64,000 nt of DNA from Pomphorhynchus laevis (GCA_012934845.2 WNNJ02001868.1:1-64000); one strand, 5' to 3'. Counted from the first letter of the stretch, positions 22,260 through 33,959 are shown. The notes: generated by a model not told the origin, from the sequence alone. Translations and numbers: made by a program.

Positions 22260-22920
22260 GGACATTAAAAATATTATTTATATAGTTCTTTAATTTATAT
22301 TAATATATTAAAGAACTATATAAATATAAATATTATTTATATTTATATAATAAATATATTAATATATTGTAGATCTAAAATAACTATATTATATATTAAA
22401 GAACTATTAATTTAGTAAATTTTCGGTAGAATCTAATCATTTAATTATTTAAAATGATTGATTTAAATTGCTTAAATATCATTTAATTCAGTAAGATCAA
22501 AAAGCTGGTTTATATTTGGCTTATATACCAAATTACACAATTAATGTGTTCTATATTTGGTGTGGGCGGTAACTAATATTCGCAATTCGAATCCACCACA
22601 CACCGATTTTTTATTCCGTTTTTATACGAAATGTTCACTGGACAGTAAACCGTAAGCTGTCTTTTTACTATTGTGAATATATTGCATACACGAGCCGCTA
22701 TTCTTGACCAACCAGTAAAAAAAATATAAATATTTTTTATATAGTTATTTAATTTATATTAATATATTAAAGAACTAATAGTAAATAAATATATTATTTA
22801 TATAGTTCTTTAATTTATATTAATATATTAAAGAACTATATATTAAATTAATTTAGTAAATTTTCGGTAGAATCTAATCTTGCTTAAATATCATTTAATT
22901 CAATAAGATCATATTGAATT
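22260..22920. repeat. Duplicated AT-rich block
   Basis: The words TTATATAGTTCTTTAATTTA, TTCGGTAGAATCTAATC and AAATATCATTTAATTCA occur in the same order at about 22267-22495 and again at 22737-22905. Each copy contains inverted TAGTTCTTTAATTTA/TAAAGAACTA arms. About 230 bp of unrelated, GC-richer sequence (22510-22735) sits between. No ORF is present. Confidence 0.6.
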
Positions 22921-23603
22921 ATATTAATAACAAGGATTTGGTTAACAACGAATTACATTAAAAGCTCTTATAAGATTATGAGATTATAATAAGATTATGT
23001 TGAAAGCTGTCATGATTAGATATTTAAATATTCTTTTAATTTATTTAATCACAATTTAGAAAAAATTAAATTAAATCAGCGATTATAAAGGCGTAAATGA
23101 AATTAGACAAAAATATGGTAGATTAGAGAAAATCAAAATATTGCCATAATATTAAATCCTGTAAAAGATTAATAAAATTCTAGTTTTCTATACATTAACT
23201 TTTATAAAACAAATATGATAAACTTGAGACTATGAGCAATATGATAACACTAGATTAAAACTTTTATGTACAAAAAGCAAGTTATTTTGAATATAACGAA
23301 TACGCTTTTTATTCAGATTATCTAAATCTTAAGTTATATCAGATTATCGTCGAAGAAATAGTAAGAGAGTTGCATTTTGATCTATGAATTACGAAATGTT
23401 TTGCTTTCATTAAAGAATATTAAAAAATAAGGACAGATAATTAAAAACAAACAATTCTAGATAATGTACGATAAGATTGGGAAAGTGGTAAAAAATCGAT
23501 ATTTAAATCGGTAGATTAAGCTGCCCGAAAAAAAAAGGTTTTGAAAATCGTAAGCGATTAATCGAGAATTTTACTAAAATTGGCGAAAGATAACGCGAAA
23601 CTT

Positions 23604-24674
23604 ATGCGGGAAGTTAACGCTAAGACGAGAGAACTAATTTCAGCTGTTATTTCTAATCACCCCACTGACATTGTCGATTTCCTCTGCAATTACACTAGGA
23701 ACGCAAATAACAGAAATGCGCCGTTGCGTGTAAATGAAACTGCTCTTGGAGCACCGTCAGCATCCACCAGAGCACATGTTGAAGAGCAACGAACACTCGC
23801 TTCGTTGTTGACCACGAGAAGAAGAGCGGTGGCCGGAGAGTCATATGACCCAATATCCGACAACTCTTATATACCACCTGTTCACACGAAAACAGAAGCC
23901 GATAGAGCGTTTCTGAATGCAGCACTTCGCCGAATATACATATTTGATAATATGGATCAGGATGAACTTAATATCATCATTAATGCAATGTCTAAAATTT
24001 CAGTAGACAAGAATCAGACCATTATAAAACACGGAGAGGAAGGTAACGAACTGTATATTGTTCAGCGAGGAAAGTTTGTTGCTGAATCTCAGGACGGTCA
24101 GATACTTAAAGAATATTACAATTCAGGTTATTTTGGAGAATTGGCTCTATTATACGGAACTAAACGACAAGCAAATGTACGCTCGATATCAAGCCATAAT
24201 ATACTTTGGTCATTGGATAGGAAAACATTTACAAAAGCTATAGCACATGAAGATGCAAAACGGATACGAATGTACGATGATTTTACAAAATCTGTACCGC
24301 TTTTTCAGCAGCTTTCAGATAAGGAAAGGTTAACCATTGCAGATCACCTCATACCATGTCATTTTCATGATGGACAATCCATTTTAAAGCAAGGTGATCC
24401 AGGAGACTGCATGTATTTTGTTGAAAGAGGACATGTCCGAATCGAGAAAACTGATGAATTTGGAAACATTCGAAAAATGAAGATACTAAATAGAGGTGAT
24501 TATCTAGGAGAAAGAGCTTTGATTACACAAGAACCTAGAGCAGCATCCGCGTATGCTCAGGGACCAACAAAGTTGGCTAAACTACCTGTGGACAAGTTTA
24601 CAAGGCTATTAGGACGATACCAGCACATGTTGACAACCGATGACAACGAAGACGACAGATTTGACTTTGTGTAA
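23604..24674 (+). CDS. cAMP-dependent protein kinase regulatory subunit, intronless, nested in a CXXC1 intron
   Basis: 356 codons from the first ATG. The subunit dimerises, docks on AKAPs, and holds the PKA catalytic subunit inactive until cAMP binds. In order: dimerisation/docking helices (NHPTDIVDFLCNYTRN, resembling PPDLVEFAVEYFTRL of type II subunits); an inhibitor site RRRAVAG with Ala at the phospho-acceptor position (a pseudosubstrate as in type I); cyclic-nucleotide domain A with the phosphate-binding cassette YFGELALLYGTKRQAN; and domain B with cassette YLGERALITQEPRAAS. The Glu and Arg that hold cAMP are present in both cassettes. The length fits the family (about 370-400). The same frame is open upstream to a TAA at 23559 without an ATG, so residues encoded at 23580-23603 may belong to the protein only if an upstream exon supplies the start (AG at 23565-23566). 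AATAAA lies at 24676-24681, only two bases after the stop codon. Confidence 0.93.
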   Translation: MREVNAKTRELISAVISNHPTDIVDFLCNYTRNANNRNAPLRVNETALGAPSASTRAHVEEQRTLASLLTTRRRAVAGESYDPISDNSYIPPVHTKTEADRAFLNAALRRIYIFDNMDQDELNIIINAMSKISVDKNQTIIKHGEEGNELYIVQRGKFVAESQDGQILKEYYNSGYFGELALLYGTKRQANVRSISSHNILWSLDRKTFTKAIAHEDAKRIRMYDDFTKSVPLFQQLSDKERLTIADHLIPCHFHDGQSILKQGDPGDCMYFVERGHVRIEKTDEFGNIRKMKILNRGDYLGERALITQEPRAASAYAQGPTKLAKLPVDKFTRLLGRYQHMLTTDDNEDDRFDFV

Positions 24675-24779
24675 AAATAAACATTTCAAAATGTAGATGG
24701 TGAACTAAAGTTTGAGTTATAACTGAAATGTCGAAAAATTTTAATTATTCAAACTTTCGATCCTTTAAACGACCGTTTT

Positions 24780-26420
24780 AAGACTACAATAGAATAGCCG
24801 CAAATGTGGCAATATGAAATGTCATTTACATTTGTCGATATAAAATGTCATCTGCTCCGTTATATGCTAAATGTGCTCTTATATGAAGTACCAACAGCTC
24901 TTACTCGCAGCCTATGTTCAAACATAGAGCGTGTCTGTCACTGTGTACTCAATTCCGCTTGTCCGACTCATATTATTCGCAACTTGATGATCACCCTATT
25001 TCCTTCGTCGTTCCATTCATCAAAGGTATTCACTACGGCGACTGAAAACATGCACCCCGCTGTTCCGATTTTGTCCTTATATTTCCTGTCCTTGAAATTG
25101 ATTGACAACATATGACGTGGCAGCAGCTGGTTGTACGTTGGCGGCGGAGTGTCGGTATGCCGTTTGTTAGGGGTGGGTGAGTGCAAAGTCGACTGCAAGC
25201 GGAGTGTCCCCATAAAAGAGAATGTTTGCAGGGCGTTCACGTAGGTCCGGGACAATTCCTCGAACTTCCAGAGCTCCGCCATTCAGGTTGATTGTGGCTA
25301 CGAATACCACGAAACGAATGGAGTTATGCCTCAGTTCTTGATAACCAATACTGACAAGTGATCGAATGTATTCCTCCCTTATCTGACATACGGACGCAGC
25401 GGAAGAATCAATAGTCATTTTCGTAAAATGGAATCTCAAGCCACATTAGGCTAGAATTCAGAATCGTCGGGTGTTAGTTTCGTACTGGATGCCGAATAGA
25501 ACACGGCGCGAAACCAAGCTCCAGCTTTTTGACACGAAATTGCGTATACTCAGGCACGATCTATTTCGGTAGGTGATTGTATCACCTGGGTCGAGGTAAG
25601 ATTGTCGATAAACTGTGAAGTTGATTATTGACCGCCTTCTGTAGACGGTATAAAGTGCGAAGTTATAGTGGCTCTTAGGGTTATCGTTGGCTTGGAAAAG
25701 CCAATAAATAGTTAAGTGTCCAGACTGTACACCCTCCGACCTGCTTCCCTATGCATGAATGCCCTCTGGGCGTGTGCAGCATTGCATCTTAGACCGAAGC
25801 AACCCAGACGAATTGGGAGTATCATATGTGATTTGGTCCCTTTGTGAAATTTGAAAGCGCATATTTTCTGGAAAGCGCTGGCAATTTGACATTTAAATGA
25901 TTGACAAAACGTTTTTGTCATTGTTGGATCGACTGATCGAAGGAGGTGTTTTATCCTGGACGAGGAAGTGTAGTGTTAGAGTAAAATGTATCCGACTTTA
26001 GTTTGGCAGCTTGCCTGCTGTATCAATTGTCAGGATAAGCGCTGAAAGAACTTCATCAGTTCATTAACTAACGTAATTAGTTCAAGGACTCGTCACCGAT
26101 GGGTATGTGTAGCAAATGTATGCTCCCACAAAGGTTCAGCGAAATCGACTCGGATAGTAGGATCAAGCAAGCGTTTACGACTTTGGGCGAGTTAAATGAC
26201 ATTGGTCTTTCGACAATTTAACTTGAGCCCCATCTCCTTGAAGCTCGCATATGACAAACCAAGTGGGAATGCGATTGCCGATGGCGTCCACCTAATATGG
26301 CGTCGCCCAGGTATCACATGTTGAGGTTTATTTCGCTGATATGAGATACATGTTGATTTTTTACACTTAATAACTAACGAGAAGAGGAACGGGTATTGAA
26401 AGATAATGATATTTTGCATT
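24780..26420 (-). mobile_element. GC-richer, decayed coding-like block, possible retroelement
   Basis: 1.6 kb whose base composition contrasts sharply with both flanks. The minus strand is more open: 25167-25439 contains MTIDSSAASVCQI (vaguely like the active-site region of a retropepsin) and later ILFYGDTPLAVDFALT. 26192-26419 contains LGLSYASFKEMGLKLN. No reverse transcriptase, integrase or capsid signature is convincing. Best described as an old transposon remnant of unknown family. It is broken in many places. Confidence 0.3.
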
Positions 26421-28740
26421 CGACTTGTATTTGATGTATATTCTCCATAACCTTGCCAAAATTATTGTATGGATAAATAAGTACATCGGATTAATATATC
26501 ATTTATATAATATATTAAAAAAATATTATTATACAAAAAATTTATTATATATATTATATAATAATATACATAATATATATATTATTATATTTTATTGTAT
26601 AAAATATTATAATTAATAATTGATCAATAATTATTATATAAAATATAATTGCATTCTGTGGCATTTTTACGTTACTCGGGTGTAATACAAATAAAAATAA
26701 TAAAAAATAAAAACAAAAATAATAAAAAATAAAGATTGCCAGTAATTCAAAGTCATAAAGTAATCAGAAACTTTATCAACATCGCCAAATAAGTATTTGG
26801 CTATACGTAAATATCATTTCTTTAAACAAGTTAATTATTTACTTGTACCGAAATTATAAACTTTAATTTTAGATGCTTTAATTTTAATATTTGTTAAATA
26901 TATTAAATATTAAAGATAATTAAATATTATCTATCAATATTATTTGAAACCTCAATCAATTGATCTAATTTGTTTTACTGACATAAAATGCTGAATATAT
27001 GTATTGATACGACATTATACATGTTTTGCGAACTTTTCAAAAACGTTTGGGAAGTTATGCATTTATTCAGTTAGCTGATATGATTTCTTAAATTAAGATT
27101 CCTAATCATTAACGGTATTCAGAATTTTTAATAATTCAATTTTTATATGAATGTTATTTCCTTATACACGACAATTATTTACCAGTACCAAAAATATAAA
27201 TTTAATTTTAAATATATTTATGAAATACGTTCAAACAATGTAGTTGAACTAATTAAATTGAAATCGACATCAATTTGATGTAATATTTAGATCATCATTA
27301 TATATCAATTGATATAAATTATAACATTATTATAATTTAATTAATATTAAAATAATATATAAATATAATATAATATTATAATAATATTATAATTTAATTA
27401 ATATTGAAATATTAGAGTTATAAAATATATTATTATATTATAAAAACTATTATATTATAAAATATAATATTTGATAAATAATCATTATATAAAGCAATTT
27501 GTGTAATTTAAATTTTCGAAGCTAAGCGTTAAAATATAAAAATAGAAATTAAAGATTCTTGATAATAAATAATTGTTGATAATAGAATTAAAAAGTTGGT
27601 AATCTCAAACAACGACACTATAAATATAGTTATATTATGGAAACGAAAAGAAATTGAATTTTTATTAACAATATTTTAGTTATATATATTCAGACGGCTA
27701 CTACCATCAGGAAGAAAAAATAAATTATTAAAAATGTGACGTCTTCATGTAGCTGCTTCTAACTTTGAAACAAAATGAAAAATGCAATGACAGTAAGGAA
27801 TTAAGCGTCGTAGAGAATAACAGAAACAGAAAAATCGACAAGTATTACAAAAAAGAAAAATTGTTACACAAATATTAATTAATAAAACCAACATGTCAAA
27901 GCTGCTGAAATAGAAATTTAAAAAGGGAAATGTAATTTAAAAAACAAAATTAAATATAATAGAGAGTGTAATTAATGATTAATTATGAATCTATTTAAAT
28001 TTTATTTGTTATGTGATCGTGGTATTTAAGCATATCTGAATTGCGCTTAGTTAACCTAATATGGCCGATCGACATTCTCAAAAAAATCTAAGTGACGCAA
28101 TATTAATATATATATTGAATGTATAATATTAATTAATATTAATATATAATATACTATTAATATTAATAATATTAAAATTAATATTAATAATATTAAAATT
28201 AATATTAAAATTAATATTAATAATATTAAAATTAATATTACATGTTATATCGAGAATAGAGATTGTAATTAATGTAATTGCAATTAATTTATTGATTGTA
28301 ATTATTTATATACTACATTATATTATTGTGTCATGAAAGGCATAACGTAGTTTAAAACGTAACTGTAATATTAAAATGAAATTATTACACCAATTTAATA
28401 ACTAAAGATCAACTGATCATTGATTTTTATGGATTAATAACATACTTTGTATTAGAATAAAACTTAATTAGCATTAGATTATACTTTGTATTTTTATAAA
28501 TACTGAAACTGGGTTTTTTCTGCTAATTTTCAAGCGAGCTTAATGGATCTATTCTTTTTCGTATAATTTTACGATATAAAAGAACACAAAATATTATTAA
28601 AAATGTATTTAAATTATCAAGCGAATTTTTTATGGATGGATAATAAACAATATTCTTTGTGCTAGAATAAGGTACACTAAATAATATAATTTCATCAGAG
28701 GAAATACGTCATTAGCAAGTATTTGGGCATGCGGCAATGT
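26421..28740. other. Very AT-rich intron sequence
   Basis: 2.3 kb of low-complexity AT inside the CXXC1 intron. 26500-26640, 27330-27480 and 28090-28240 are runs of TATAAT/TTAATA; the last is a short tandem of about 15 bp, AATATTAAAATTAAT. No coding exon, RNA or element recognised. Confidence 0.4.
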
Positions 28741-28757
28741 TGGTGCAGGAAAAATGA

Positions 28758-29165
28758 CCGAAGCCTGATGTAGTTGCTCCATCACAATAAACACTGATAG
28801 ACCCCTGCTATGTTGGGTCGAGGAATATGTGCCGAAGCCTGATGTAGTTGCTCCATCACTATAAACACTGATAGACCCCTGCTATGTTGGGTCGAGGAAT
28901 AGGTGCCGAAGCCTGATGTAGTTGCTCCATCACTATAAACACTGATAGATCCCTGCTATGTCGGGTCGTGGCATAGGTGCCGAAGCCTGATGTAGTTGAT
29001 CCATCACTATAAACACTGATAGACCGCTGCTATGTTGGGTCGTGGCATAGGTGCCGAAGCCTGATGTAGTTGCTCCATCACTATAAACACTGATAGACCC
29101 CTGATATGTTGGGTCGTGGCATAGGTGCCGAAGCCTGATGTAGTTGATCATCACTATAAACACTG
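28758..29165. repeat. 74-bp tandem repeat, 5.5 copies
   Basis: Units begin CCGAAGCCTGATGTAGTTG at 28758, 28832, 28906, 28980, 29054 and 29128, a constant 74-bp spacing with very few differences between units. Each contains GACCCCTGCTATGTTGGGTC, the GC-rich block of the dispersed repeat family that surrounds it. The array therefore arose by amplification of part of that repeat. The open frame on the minus strand is a by-product (74 is not a multiple of 3). Confidence 0.96.
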
Positions 29166-29399
29166 AACAGAATGAAGCATCATATTAAGAAAGCATAGCC
29201 GGCGAATGCGAAAGAATTAATGAAGTTATAAGAAAGAAATAATATAATTTTAAAACCTAAATTTCTTAGAAATCATTTAAATAATTAAATAGATGCATAT
29301 TTTAAACTAGGTTACTATAAAAAATCAAAATAGTAAAATAAATAAATCAACAATATTATTAAAAATAAATTAAAATTTGGAAGCAAATTTTTTATAGAT

Positions 29400-31430
29400 A
29401 GAGTGTAAATAATATATTCCAGGTTAAAATTTAATTTAATTTATTTTTATTTTATAATTAAATAATGAAATTTTAAGAATTGCAAAAATATGTAATGATA
29501 TTGGCTTTCTTCAAAATCATTTAAATAATTTAATAGATGCATATTTTAAACTAGGTTACTATAAAAATATCATCAAGCAGACAATAGTAGAATATATAAA
29601 TCAACACAATAATATAAAGAATAAATTTAAACTCTTAAGTGGCAAATTTTTATGGATGGATAATAAATAATATACTTTGCATTAGAATAAGATACTAGAT
29701 AGTTATTTCAGAGGAAATACATCATTAGCATGTATTTGGCCCCGCTGCTATGTTGGGTAGAGGAGTTAGGGGCCGAAACCTGATAGCATAGCAGTTCCTC
29801 CTGATGACCTCTAATTCTTATTCTGATACAACGTCTGTTATTTATTAGTCAATTCATAAAAATGACGTTTATTTTAAATTTCATTTTTTTAACTTGATTT
29901 AAATTATAGAAAATTTAAATTATAGAAAATCTAAAAACAATTATTAATTTTATTATTTAATTATTAAATTTTGATTTAGCATTAATATGTTTTGTTTATT
30001 TTATAATTATATTAAATACGTAGACTCAGTTAGCTGATTTAATTCATTCTGTGCAATAAGCTCGTGGCGTTTAAATCTAATTCAAGTAAATTGCGCTACG
30101 CAATGTGAAGGTAAAGTCGTTTTCTAATGATAACCTACTGCAACGTACAATAACGTTGTTTTCTATAGTTTGCGATTTGATGTATGAAATGTAGGTAGAA
30201 ATTTATAATTATTTAAATTTAAATTATAGAAAATATTTTATAAATAATATACTTTGTATTAGAATACGATACACTAGATACTCAAATTTTATCAGAGGAA
30301 ATGCGTCCTTAGCATATCATTGGCACCACTGCTATGTTGGGTCGATGAATAGGAGCCGAAACGTGATAGCATAACAGTTCCTCTTGATGACATCTAATTC
30401 TTATTCTGATACAACGTCTGTTATTTATTAGTCTATTTATAAAAATGACTATTATTTTAAATTTCAATTTAATATTTTAACTTTATATAAATTGTATAAA
30501 ATATTATATAATTATTTAATATTTATCTTTATTTTTGATTTATATAGTATAAAATATGTAGACTCAGTTATCTTATCTTATTAATATTGATATTTAAGCG
30601 AATATTATTTATGAAGGATAACAAATAATATACTTTGTATTAGAAAAGATATTATAATCAAATTTCATCAGAGGAAATACGTCATTAGCATGTATTTGAC
30701 CCAGCTGATATGTTGGGTCGTGGTAAAGGGCTTGAAAACTGATTACATAGCAGATCAGCCTGATGACGTCTAATCATTATTCTTATACATTGTATGTTAT
30801 TTATTGGTCTATTCATAACAATTGATTTTTATTTTAAATTTAAATTTTAAATTTTAACTTGATATAAATTATATAACTTCTTATAACTATATAAGTTATT
30901 TTTTATAATTATTCAATTATTTATTATTAAATTATTAAATTTTGATTTCGCGTTATTATTTTTTCAATTTTATAATCGTATTAAATACGTTACTCAGTTA
31001 GCTTATTTGATTTATTGAAAGAAAGAATAAATTAATTACCACACACCAGTTCCTTCTAATGACTTTTAATCCTTATTCTGATACATCTTCTATTATTTAT
31101 TAGTCATAAATAATAGATGATGATATATTGTATATAATAAGGAGACTCAGTTAGCTGATCTGATTATAAAAATCGTATTTTTATTGAAAAATAAAAATAT
31201 TAATAATATTTTTTTTATTCCAAATTAGTCTAACTCTTCACATTGTCGATATACATACATCTATAATCGCTGCCGATTGAAGTTTTGCCTTTTCTCGAAT
31301 TTGATGAAGATACCAAACATTTTGGAAGATGTAAAGTAACTAGTACGTTTTGATTTATGAATAATATAAAATACGTAGACTCAGTTAGCTGATCTAATTG
31401 AGCCATTTTTATGACTAGATCAGTTTAAAT
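29400..31430 (-). repeat. Cluster of dispersed repeats, opposite orientation to the 0.7-2.7 kb cluster
   Basis: At least four copies. The best is 29640-30060, with CCGCTGCTATGTTGGGTAGA, then GGGGCCGAAACCTGATAGC and CTGATGACCTCTAATTC, followed by AT-rich spacer and GTAGACTCAGTTAGCTGATT. Others lie at 30240-30590, 30620-31030 and 31060-31180, with a terminal piece at 31374-31402. A shared outer word GAGGAAATACGTCATTAGCA precedes the GC block. Copies lie head to tail, each abutting the next. No protein coding. Confidence 0.78.
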
Positions 31431-31544
31431 AAAAACGAATGTTAAAAATGGACCGCGTTGGCAATGAAACAATTCTACAACTGCAGCATGTATCGCAGCA
31501 ATCGTATAAAACACTTTACAGACATTTTATATAAAAATGCTTAC

Positions 31545-31682
31545 ATAATCGTTACTTGAATGCTCAGGACACATACTTCGTAGTCGCTTGCAATATATAC
31601 CTGTACTATGGTCGTGAACGTCACAGAATATGCCAGGCATCTTGGAAGGAGAGTTACTGCCAAATGTTGACTGACATTCATG
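31545..31682 (-). CDS. CXXC1: CXXC1 internal exon, Cys-rich domain
   Basis: 46 codons, phase 0 at both ends. It reads HECQSTFGSNSPSKMPG, then IFCDVHDHSTGIYCKRL and RSMCPEHSSNDY. Human CXXC1 reads YESQTSFGSMYPTRIEG, then LFCDVYNPQSKTYCKRL and QVLCPEHSRD. The zinc-ligand Cys/His residues FCD, YCK and CPEH are all kept. TTTTAG precedes 31682, and the donor GTAAGC follows. It joins exactly to 33842 upstream and 19157 downstream. Confidence 0.96.
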
Positions 31683-31999
31683 CTAAAACTTTATAGCATT
31701 AAATACCAACTTAAGCATTGAAAGTTAAAATTAAATCGCAAATTACACTGTACATCGTGAGTATTGTGAATATAACATTATATTGCATAATGTTATTTTG
31801 TATTATTATATCATGTTAATACAAGTTATTTAAATGTTATTTACATTAATACATGTTATTTAAAGGAACATGAACAATTAAATCGAGACGCTGTATTTAA
31901 AAAACGTTCATGTGTTCATAGCCAGCATATAAAAATGTTCAAGTTGTTACATTGTTCTTCATCGAGTAATCTTCCATATAAACAGATGCGCTTTGGGTT

Positions 32000-33530
32000 A
32001 ATCGATGATACCTTTTATTATAAGATACTTTTAATTAAAAGTTTTTAACTGTAAGATACTTTTTTGTAAAATACATTTGATATCGTAATATATTATTTTA
32101 TTGTAAAATACTTTGTATTTTTAGATACTTTTTATTGTGAGATACCTTATATTGCAGTATACTTTGTAATTTAAGATATATTGTATTATAATATTTTTTA
32201 TTGTAAAATACTTTTTATTATAAGATACTTTATATTTTTAGATACATGTTATTGTAAAATGCTTTTTATTGAAAGTTTTGTAAGTATGAGATATTTTTTA
32301 TTGTAAGATACTTTAAATTGCAAGTTTTAACTGTAAGATACCTTTTATTGTAAAATACATTTGATCGTCGTATATTTTATTATGAGATACTTCTTATATT
32401 TGTGTAGTAAGATCTTATTTATTGTAAGATACCTTTTATTGTAAGATACTTTGAATTGAAATTTTTAACTGTAAGGTACTTTTTATTATAAAATACATTT
32501 GATCGTAGTATATTTTATTAAAAGATACTTATTATATTTGTGTGGTAAGATATTTTTTATTGTAAGATACTTTGAATTGAAATTTTTAACTGTAAGATCC
32601 TTTTTATTGTAAAATACATTTGATCGTAGTATATTTTATTATGAGATACTTCTTATATTTGTGTAGTAAGATCTGTTTTATTGTAAGATACTTTGAATTG
32701 AAAGTTTTAACTGTAAGATCCTCTATTATAAAATACATTTGATCGTAGTATATTTTATTATAAGATACTTATTATATTTGTGTGGTAAGATATTTTTTAT
32801 TGTAAGATACCTTTTATTGTAAGATACTTTGAATTGAAAGTTTTAACTGTAAGATCCTTTTTATTATAAAATACATTTGATCATAGGATATTTTATTATA
32901 AGATACTTCTTATATTTGTGTAGTAAGATCTGTTTTATTGTAAGATACCTTTTATTGTAAGATACTTTGAATTGGAAATTTTAACTGTAAGATACTTTTT
33001 ATTGTAAAATACATTTGATCGTAGGATATTTTATTATGAGATACTTCTTATATTTGTGTAGTAAGATCTGTTTTATTGTAAGATACTTTGAATTGGAAAT
33101 TTTAACTGTAAGATACCTTTTATTGTAAAATACATTTGATCGTAGTATATTTTATTATGAGATACTTCTTATATTTGTGTAGTAAGATCTTATTTATTGT
33201 AAGATACCTTTTATTGTAAGATACTTTGAATTCAAAGTTTTTAACTGTAAGATCCTTTTTATAGTAAAATACATTTGATCGTAGTTTATTTTATTATAAG
33301 ATACTTCTTATATTTGTGTAGTAAGATATTTTTTATTGTAAGATACCTTTTATCGTAAGATACTTTTTATTGTAAGATACTTTGAATTGAAATTTTTAAC
33401 TGTAAGATCCTTTTTATTGTAAAATACATTTGATCGTAGTAGATTTTTTTATTGTATAATACTTTTTATTGTAAGATATTTTGAATTGTAAGTTTTGTTT
33501 ACTGTAAGATGTTTTGCATTTTGGGATGTA
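32000..33530. repeat. Composite tandem array, ~16-18-bp subunits in ~120-155-bp blocks
   Basis: The basic word is TTTTATTGTAAGATAC. Superimposed on it is a larger unit marked by ACATTTGATCGTAGTATATT, which recurs near 32358, 32486, 32617, 32736, 32874, 33012, 33133, 33272 and 33427, spacings 119-155 bp. Each block also carries CTTATATTTGTGTAGTAAG and TTTTAACTGTAAGATCC. It lies in the CXXC1 intron between the exons at 31.6 and 33.9 kb, 0.3 kb downstream of the latter in gene orientation. No coding potential. Confidence 0.92.
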
Positions 33531-33841
33531 TTTTCTTTAAGTTACTTTTATCGTATTAAATATTTTCCTTGTGATTTCAAAATTCATAATCCAATTAGAT
33601 ATTTTATATTAGTTTAACTAATAAATTTTGTTATTTTTTATATTTAATAATCTTAAAGTGTTTCAAAGCATAAATTGTCTAGATTTTTTAAAAACATAAT
33701 TAAAACCTGTATAATCTACATAACTGCCTATTTTATAAGCTTTTATCCTGCTGACTTGAACAAGCTTTACGCATTACTAAATGTGTTTTATGCGAAAATT
33801 ACAAAATATACTTTGTAATGCTGGCTTTGCAATTCTCTTAC

Positions 33842-33952
33842 CTTAGAAAAACATCGTTCAATGTGTCTGAGAAATGTTTTTACACTAACATCTAAACCAC
33901 ATATAATGCAACTTGTGTATCCCTCTTCTTCTATTTGAATGTTGCTATCTTC
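33842..33952 (-). CDS. CXXC1: CXXC1 internal exon, first Cys-rich finger
   Basis: 37 codons, phase 0 at both ends, AG before and GTAAGA after. It reads EDSNIQIEEEGYTSCIICG and then LDVSVKTFLRHIERCFSK. Human CXXC1 reads DTDLQIFCVSCGHPINPRV and then ALRHMERCYAKY. The CxxC and HxxRC zinc ligands are conserved. The acidic lead-in matches the acidic stretch before the domain in vertebrates. Confidence 0.95.
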
Positions 33953-33959
33953 CTATATG

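Noticed and set aside
22580-22620. tRNA or tRNA-derived SINE, from a B-box-like GGATTCGAATTG on the minus strand
   Set aside because: No A box at the right distance and no cloverleaf could be drawn.
23580-23603. Start of the PKA regulatory subunit at 23580
   Set aside because: The codon there is TTG, not ATG. The first ATG is at 23604. I kept the shorter CDS and noted that an upstream exon could add residues.
25005-25040. Relation of 25010 to the LINE C tail at 57975 (shared TTCA/CTCATC and ACTGCGACAG-like words)
   Set aside because: The similarity is about 60-70% over fewer than 30 bp and does not extend.
28933-29163. 76-codon ORF with repeated TTSGFGTYATTQ-like words
   Set aside because: It is a read-through of the 74-bp tandem array, not a protein.
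28700-29170. CRISPR-like array
   Set aside because: The 74-bp units are nearly identical throughout with no variable spacers, and the genome is animal.
29757-29825. Hammerhead ribozyme in the dispersed repeat (CCGAAAC before CTGATGA at 29801)
   Set aside because: The stem next to CTGATGA (CCTCTA) pairs with TAGAGG, but GAAA does not directly follow that strand; eleven bases intervene and other copies do not restore it.
31226-31330. Minus-strand word KTSIGSDYRCMY as the CXXC1 SQTSFGSMY exon
   Set aside because: The splice phase does not fit, and a far better exon with HECQSTFGSNS and FCD, YCKRL, CPEH was found at 31545-31682.
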